Part shown: one piece after another, positions 59,550 through 64,000 of the stretch
Layout of the letters: every line of letters begins with the position of its first letter
Position numbering within the stretch: the first letter of the stretch is position 1
Assembly (NCBI RefSeq): GCF_003325755.1
Contig: NZ_QORI02000010.1
Location: 124,001 to 188,000 of the forward strand
Length of the DNA stretch: 64,000 nucleotides
DNA from: Pseudomonas sp. SST3
GTDB lineage: Bacteria > Pseudomonadota > Gammaproteobacteria > Pseudomonadales > Pseudomonadaceae
Direction of reading: 5' to 3'
Translations under genes and position numbers: made by a program
The notes under the pieces: generated by a model
Databases searched by the model: none
The model's input: the letters and a program-made list of their open reading frames with translations, nothing else
What the model was told of the DNA's origin: nothing

Positions 59550-59613
59550 ACCTCCCTTGTTTATACGCACTACGAAACTAATTAGCCCTTAGTCTTCAGC
59601 GAAGAGTAGTTAT

Positions 59614-59646
59614 ATCAACCAAGCCAGCAAGTCTGGCTTGGTTGAT
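59614..59646. terminator. perfect hairpin between convergent DUF2795 and pgm genes
   Basis: ATCAACCAAGCCAG and CTGGCTTGGTTGAT form a perfect 14-bp stem over a CAAGT loop, 65 bp after the DUF2795 stop. The flanking T-tract is weak, but position and stem suit a bidirectional terminator. Confidence 0.65.
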
Positions 59647-59754
59647 GCTGTGTGTCCTCCGCTTAATATGGCGACCGCTAGGCCAGTGACACAAATTCCC
59701 GTTTCACTAAGGGCAATCTGCCGCCCAACCTGACGACGGTATGACACCCATCGC

Positions 59755-61419
59755 TTACCCAGCCAACACGCCATCTACCAGCGCCTTGGCTTCGTCCTGG
59801 ATGCGTTTGAGGTGCGCCTCGCCTTCGAAGCTCTCAGCGTAGATTTTGTAGACGTCTTCGGTCCCCGATGGTCGTGCAGCGAACCAGCCATTGTCGGTAA
59901 CCACCTTGAGCCCGCCGATGGCCGCGCCGTTGCCCGGCGCTTCGGTAAGAATCTGCGTAATCGGCTGACCTGCCAATTCATCCGCAGTGACCTGCGATGC
60001 AGAAAGCTTGCCCAGCTTGGCCTTCTGCTCGCGATCAGCGGGCGCATCGATACGTTGGTAGACCGGTGCGCCGAAGCGTTCGGTGAGCAACCGGTAACGT
60101 TCACCCGGGTCCTTGCCTGTCACCGCTGTGATTTCCGCCGCCAGCAGACCGAGAATGATGCCGTCCTTATCAGTCGACCAGGCGCCACCAGCCTTGCGCA
60201 GGAAGGATGCGCCTGCCGACTCTTCACCGCCGAAGCCCAGGCTGCCGTCCATCAAACCGCCAACGAACCATTTGAAACCTACCGGTACTTCCACCACCTG
60301 CCGCCCTATTCCCTGGGCGACCCGATCGATCATCGACGAGGACACCAGCGTCTTGCCGATACCCGCCTGGGCGCTCCATTCAGGACGATGGGTGAACAAG
60401 TATTCGATGGCTACCGCGAGGTAGTGATTGGGGTTGAGCAGCCCCACCGACCGCGCCACGATGCCGTGGCGGTCGTGATCCGTATCGCAGGCAAAGGACA
60501 CATCGAAGCGGTCCTTGTTTTCGATCAGGCCCGCCATGGCGTGCGGCGAACTGCAATCCATACGGATCTTGCCATCCCAATCCAGGCGCATGAAGCGAAA
60601 GGTCGGGTCGACGCGGGTCGAAAGCACTTCGAGCGGCAGGCCATAGCGCTCGGCGATGCGCGTCCAGTAGTGCACGCCAGCGCCACCGAGTGGATCGACG
60701 CCAAACTTCAGCCCCGAACCGCGAATGGCCTCAAGGTCGATCACCAGCCCCAACCCGCCGACATAACTGTCGATGAAGTCGAATCGCTGGGTCGTCGGAG
60801 CCTTCAACGCACGGCCGTAGTCCATCCGCTCGACGCCATTGAGCCCTGCCGCCAGCAAGGTATTGGCACGATCCTGGATCCACTTGGTCACGCCGGTATC
60901 GGCCGGGCCGCCGTTGGTGGGGTTGTACTTGAAGCCGCCATCGGCCGGCGGGTTGTGCGATGGCGTGATCACGATGCCATCGGCCAGGCCGCTGGTACGG
61001 CCCTGGTTGTGTTCCAGGATCGCATTCGAGATCGCGGGAGTTGGTGTATAGCCGGGCTCGCCGCCCGTCTCGGCGCATCCTGCATCGATGCGCGTCTCGA
61101 CACCATTGGCTGCCAGCACTTCTAGCGCCGAAACGAATGCAGGTTCGGACAGTGCATGGGTATCCATGCCAACGAAGATCGGGCCGTCGATGCCCTGCTC
61201 ACGCCGGTAGTCGCAGATCGCTTGGGTCACGGCGAGGATGTGCCATTCGTTAAAGCTGTTCTTAAGCGACGAACCGCGATGGCCCGATGTGCCGAACGAG
61301 ACCTGCTGCGCCGGGTCCGACGGGTCCGGACGCTCGCTGTAATAACGCGAGATCAGGCGCGGAATGTTAGTCAGGGTGTTTTCGTCCGGCAGGCGTCCTG
61401 CGTTGAGGTCGAGACTCAT
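59755..61419 (-). CDS. pgm: phosphoglucomutase (alpha-D-glucose phosphate-specific)
   Basis: A 554-residue alpha-phosphohexomutase interconverting glucose 1- and 6-phosphate. [17 protein letters not shown] is at the N-terminus, the phosphoserine loop is [17 protein letters not shown], the metal loop is [13 protein letters not shown], the sugar loop [13 protein letters not shown], and the phosphate-binding [15 protein letters not shown] is near the end. Full length. AAGGAA lies before the ATG. Monocistronic; it supplies glucose 1-phosphate for glycogen, trehalose or polysaccharide synthesis. Confidence 0.96.
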   Translation of the reverse strand: MSLDLNAGRLPDENTLTNIPRLISRYYSERPDPSDPAQQVSFGTSGHRGSSLKNSFNEWHILAVTQAICDYRREQGIDGPIFVGMDTHALSEPAFVSALEVLAANGVETRIDAGCAETGGEPGYTPTPAISNAILEHNQGRTSGLADGIVITPSHNPPADGGFKYNPTNGGPADTGVTKWIQDRANTLLAAGLNGVERMDYGRALKAPTTQRFDFIDSYVGGLGLVIDLEAIRGSGLKFGVDPLGGAGVHYWTRIAERYGLPLEVLSTRVDPTFRFMRLDWDGKIRMDCSSPHAMAGLIENKDRFDVSFACDTDHDRHGIVARSVGLLNPNHYLAVAIEYLFTHRPEWSAQAGIGKTLVSSSMIDRVAQGIGRQVVEVPVGFKWFVGGLMDGSLGFGGEESAGASFLRKAGGAWSTDKDGIILGLLAAEITAVTGKDPGERYRLLTERFGAPVYQRIDAPADREQKAKLGKLSASQVTADELAGQPITQILTEAPGNGAAIGGLKVVTDNGWFAARPSGTEDVYKIYAESFEGEAHLKRIQDEAKALVDGVLAG

Positions 61420-61745
61420 CTGTCGTTCCTTTGGAAGGGTGGAAATATCACCTCAGGCAGAACCGTCGGGCCGCACGGGAGGCAACGAATGCAAAAAAGG
61501 CCTGGATCAGTGCCCATTTATCTAGGCGCTAAGACCATCACTCCTTGGGCTTTGGTTCCCCATAGCGTCAGCTGAATGTCCAGGCTGAACGGTTGCGCAT
61601 GATATTGCCCGCCTTGACCACAGCCAAACGCTACGGCCTTCTGAGGGAGGCTGGGCTTTCGCGCGATCCCGCCATGCCCCGTACAGCGCCGGCAACAGCG
61701 TCGCGCCTCGTTAAAGCAACGCAACCGACCCTGAACATACTCCGC
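61420..61745. other. intergenic region between pgm and the histidine kinase gene
   Basis: A 326-bp gap between two minus-strand genes. It must hold the pgm promoter. No ORF with a ribosome-binding site, strong hairpin or repeat is seen. Confidence 0.4.
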
Positions 61746-64000
61746 CTATGCCCGCTTCCGTTCCGAAGCGGATGGCCGCATCCAGAGAATGAATCGTGAA
61801 CCCCGCCCCACCTCGCTCTCGACGGTTAAATCGCCTCCCAGCCGCTGAGCGATACGCCGGCTGATCGCAAGGCCGATACCGGCGCCGGACTGGGCATCGG
61901 GATCCAACTGGGTGTACTCCTGGAAAACCATTTCCTGCTTGTCTTGGGCTATACCCGGCCCGGTGTCGGTCACGGTGAGCGCCACCCAGGTCCCCGCTTG
62001 GGGGCCACCTGAATGTCGCAGTTCCGCATCGATGATCACCTGGCTTTGCGGGGCGTACTTCACGGCGTTGGACAGTAGATTGGCCAGGATCTGCCGCAAG
62101 CGCACCGGATCCGTTTCAGCCTGCAAACCCTTCGGCACGCGCACTTGCACATCGACACCAACGGCCATCGCCTGTGCTCGAAAATCCTCTGCCACCTCAT
62201 GTGCCGCCCTGCCGACATCGGTCTCTACGCACTGAAACTTGAAACTTCCCGACTCGGCCCGGGCGAGCTCCAGCAGGTCGTCAATCAGCCCAACGGAGGT
62301 ACGGATGGCCCGGCGGATTCCCTGGATGCTCTCGCATTGTTTGGCATTGAGTTGGCCGATTCTGCCACTCTCAAGCAGCCAGCAATGCCCATCGGCCGCA
62401 CTCAGAGGATTCCTCACATCGTGGCTGAAGCCCCACATGAGCCTGGCCCTGCTCTCGGTTACTCGCTCCAGCTCGGCGCGCCGACGATCGGCCTCGGCTC
62501 TGGCCTCCCGTTCGCTCTCGAGCAGCCGTTCACGCTCCTCATCGTGTCGCTTTCGTTCCGAGATATCCGTTAGCGTCCCAATCCACCGGACGATTGCGCC
62601 AGTGGTGTTCCGCTGCGGCATGGCCTGCCCCAGAAACCAACAATAAGACCCATCGGCCGCCCGAAAGCGGTACTCCACTGCATAGGGCTCACCGGTGCGC
62701 AATGATTGCTCCCAGCGCGCCACCGTGCGATCCACATCGTCGGGATGTAACAGATGGAGCCACCCTACTCCCCAGGTATATTCCAGATCCGCTCCGGTGA
62801 ACTCGTACCAGCGACGGCTGAAATAGGTGTGATAGCCATCGGGGTCGGTGGTCCAGATGTGCTGCGGAATCATATCGACAAGCAGACGGTAGCGCTCCTC
62901 GCTCTCCCGAAGCTTTTCCTCTGCCAGCTTGCGTGTAGTCACGTCGCGGAAATAGACCGACAGGCCATCGTCGGAAGGAAACGCGCGGACATCGAACCAG
63001 ATTCCCAACGGGGGGTAATACTCCTCGAATTCGACCGGCTGCCGGCTCTCCATCGCCAGCTGGAATTCCAGCTGGAACGTAGCGCCGACTGCTTCAGGAA
63101 ACTCTTCCCAGACATTACGACCGAGCAGGCCCTCGCGAGGTCTTCGGAGTAGCCGCTCCGCTTCCCGATTCAGGTAAGTAAAACGCCACTGGGTATCGAT
63201 GGAGTAGAACGCGTCGGTGATGCTCTCCAGCACGCTGGAGAGCTGCTTGCGAGCCTCTCGCTCGCCCACGAGAAGCCGCTCGCGCTCCGTATCCGAAACA
63301 TGCCACATGATTGCCTGGCGAATGGCGAAGCCCGCAAACAGAACAACGAGCAAAGCCACCAGCAAAGTGATCCCGAACTCTGTATCGACGAAGTCGGAAT
63401 GATAGGCATCAAGCACCAGCCAGCCGAGCAAGAACGGGCCGAATAGCGCGACGAGAATCAACCGACGCAGCAAGTATCCGGCCGTGCTGTCATCCATGTA
63501 CAAAGCCGCCAGGCCGCGAGACGGTTCGGCGAAAAACGTTCCGATGGCCAGCGCAGCGAAGCAAAGGCCCGTCGCGAATACCCCTCCGCCCGAGGCGTTG
63601 GTCCCGCCGACCAGTCGAGAACCATAGGCGTCTGCGACGAGATCTATCAATGCGACCACCATCGTCAAAGCCACACCCAACGCCATCCATGGGCGTAGCC
63701 GTCGATATCGGGCATTGAGCAAAAGCAGAGATGCATTGATGAATATGAGACCCGCCCCGGTGGTAAGGCTCGGCCACCGCACTCCCCAGGAAACGACCGC
63801 ATCACCGGCTCCGCCACCGGCGCGCCAGTTCGCCAGCTGCGCCAGAACCGTGACGAGCCCAAGCGCAAGGCCTGCGCCAGCCGCTACGAAACTAGACACT
63901 CGCACGGCCTGACTGCGTGGAACGCCAAAAAGAATCAGGGAAGCCGCGGCCAGTAGCACACCGGCAGAGGTCGTCGGGAGCATCAAGGGCGAGGCGACAT
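61746..64000 (-). CDS. membrane sensor histidine kinase with two PAS domains (5' end outside window)
   Basis: Open to the window edge, so the start lies beyond 64000. The visible part begins with about six to seven hydrophobic segments (SAGVLLAAASLILFGVP, then GAGLALGLVTVLAQLA and later VALFGPFLLGWLVLDAY), a MASE-like membrane domain. Two PAS domains follow (ITDAFYSIDTQWRFTYLNRE; MIPQHIWTTDPDGYHTYFS with a PAC ending WIGTLTDISERKRHDEE), then a coiled coil, and the kinase core: GFSHDVRNPLSAADG (phospho-His), NLLSNAVKYAP (N box), VTDTGPGIAQ (G1) and SGAGIGLAIS (G2). No response-regulator gene is visible, so its partner is likely encoded elsewhere. Confidence 0.88.
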   Translation of the reverse strand, partial: VASPLMLPTTSAGVLLAAASLILFGVPRSQAVRVSSFVAAGAGLALGLVTVLAQLANWRAGGGAGDAVVSWGVRWPSLTTGAGLIFINASLLLLNARYRRLRPWMALGVALTMVVALIDLVADAYGSRLVGGTNASGGGVFATGLCFAALAIGTFFAEPSRGLAALYMDDSTAGYLLRRLILVALFGPFLLGWLVLDAYHSDFVDTEFGITLLVALLVVLFAGFAIRQAIMWHVSDTERERLLVGEREARKQLSSVLESITDAFYSIDTQWRFTYLNREAERLLRRPREGLLGRNVWEEFPEAVGATFQLEFQLAMESRQPVEFEEYYPPLGIWFDVRAFPSDDGLSVYFRDVTTRKLAEEKLRESEERYRLLVDMIPQHIWTTDPDGYHTYFSRRWYEFTGADLEYTWGVGWLHLLHPDDVDRTVARWEQSLRTGEPYAVEYRFRAADGSYCWFLGQAMPQRNTTGAIVRWIGTLTDISERKRHDEERERLLESEREARAEADRRRAELERVTESRARLMWGFSHDVRNPLSAADGHCWLLESGRIGQLNAKQCESIQGIRRAIRTSVGLIDDLLELARAESGSFKFQCVETDVGRAAHEVAEDFRAQAMAVGVDVQVRVPKGLQAETDPVRLRQILANLLSNAVKYAPQSQVIIDAELRHSGGPQAGTWVALTVTDTGPGIAQDKQEMVFQEYTQLDPDAQSGAGIGLAISRRIAQRLGGDLTVESEVGRGSRFILWMRPSASERKRA

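Noticed and set aside
59812..61125. 437-residue open frame antisense to pgm
   Set aside because: It lies opposite a full-length phosphoglucomutase with all motifs; the frame is a by-product of GC-rich codon use and has no family motif or ribosome-binding site.

Overview
The window is GC-rich chromosomal DNA of a Pseudomonadaceae member, most likely Stutzerimonas (the Pseudomonas stutzeri group). The evidence is a trifunctional PutA with an N-terminal ribbon-helix-helix domain, an OprD porin, LiuR/LiuABCDE proteins of Pseudomonas type, REP palindromes with the core GCGAGCAAGCTCGCTCC, and a second dispersed palindrome, GGGTGGGCTTCAGCCCACC. This assignment is inferred from protein and repeat character, not from a database match. 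I see no rRNA, intact tRNA, CRISPR array, prophage or insertion sequence.

Layout. 1-6.3 kb: the end of a LysR regulator, a glutathione transferase, a UvrD/Rep-like helicase divergent from a UV-damage endonuclease (uvsE), a small membrane protein and a class V aminotransferase. 6.3-18.6 kb: a secreted GH5-type glycosidase with two tandem N-terminal modules, a membrane-anchored EEP phosphohydrolase preceded by nine CCTGTG repeats, putA, a GreA/GreB-like factor, an HU protein, an SDR and an orphan curlin-repeat protein. 19-33.8 kb: valine catabolism (mmsA, mmsB, 3-hydroxyisobutyryl-CoA hydrolase, acyl-CoA dehydrogenase), an acyl-CoA ligase, an alpha-methylacyl-CoA racemase family protein, an isoleucine-type beta-oxidation set (acyl-CoA dehydrogenase, hydroxyacyl-CoA dehydrogenase, thiolase, enoyl-CoA hydratase), and AraC and LysR regulators. 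34.2-41.2 kb: a five-gene Liv-type ABC importer, an OprD porin and an AhpD-like protein. 41.2-51.9 kb: leucine/isovalerate catabolism (acyl-CoA ligase, liuA-liuE, a two-subunit 3-oxoacid CoA-transferase, liuR). 52-58.8 kb: a TRAP transporter, a sigma-54 activator and 3-hydroxybutyrate dehydrogenase. 59-64 kb: two small stress-type proteins, phosphoglucomutase and a sensor histidine kinase cut by the window edge.

How the genes work together. From 19 to 52 kb the window encodes nearly the full set of steps that take isobutyryl-, 2-methylbutyryl- and isovaleryl-CoA to propionyl-CoA, acetyl-CoA and acetoacetate. No branched-chain keto-acid dehydrogenase is in the window, but two acyl-CoA ligases are, so free branched acids could also enter. 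Acetoacetate from the leucine branch and from 3-hydroxybutyrate converges on the CoA-transferase.

The most interesting find is a candidate sigma-54 regulon at 52-58.8 kb. Both the TRAP operon and the 3-hydroxybutyrate dehydrogenase gene have a -24/-12 promoter with correct spacing. Both also have upstream elements of the form TGTCC-N8-GGACA. The two units flank a GAFTGA-containing activator gene. This points to 3-hydroxybutyrate, or a similar short hydroxy acid, as the TRAP substrate.
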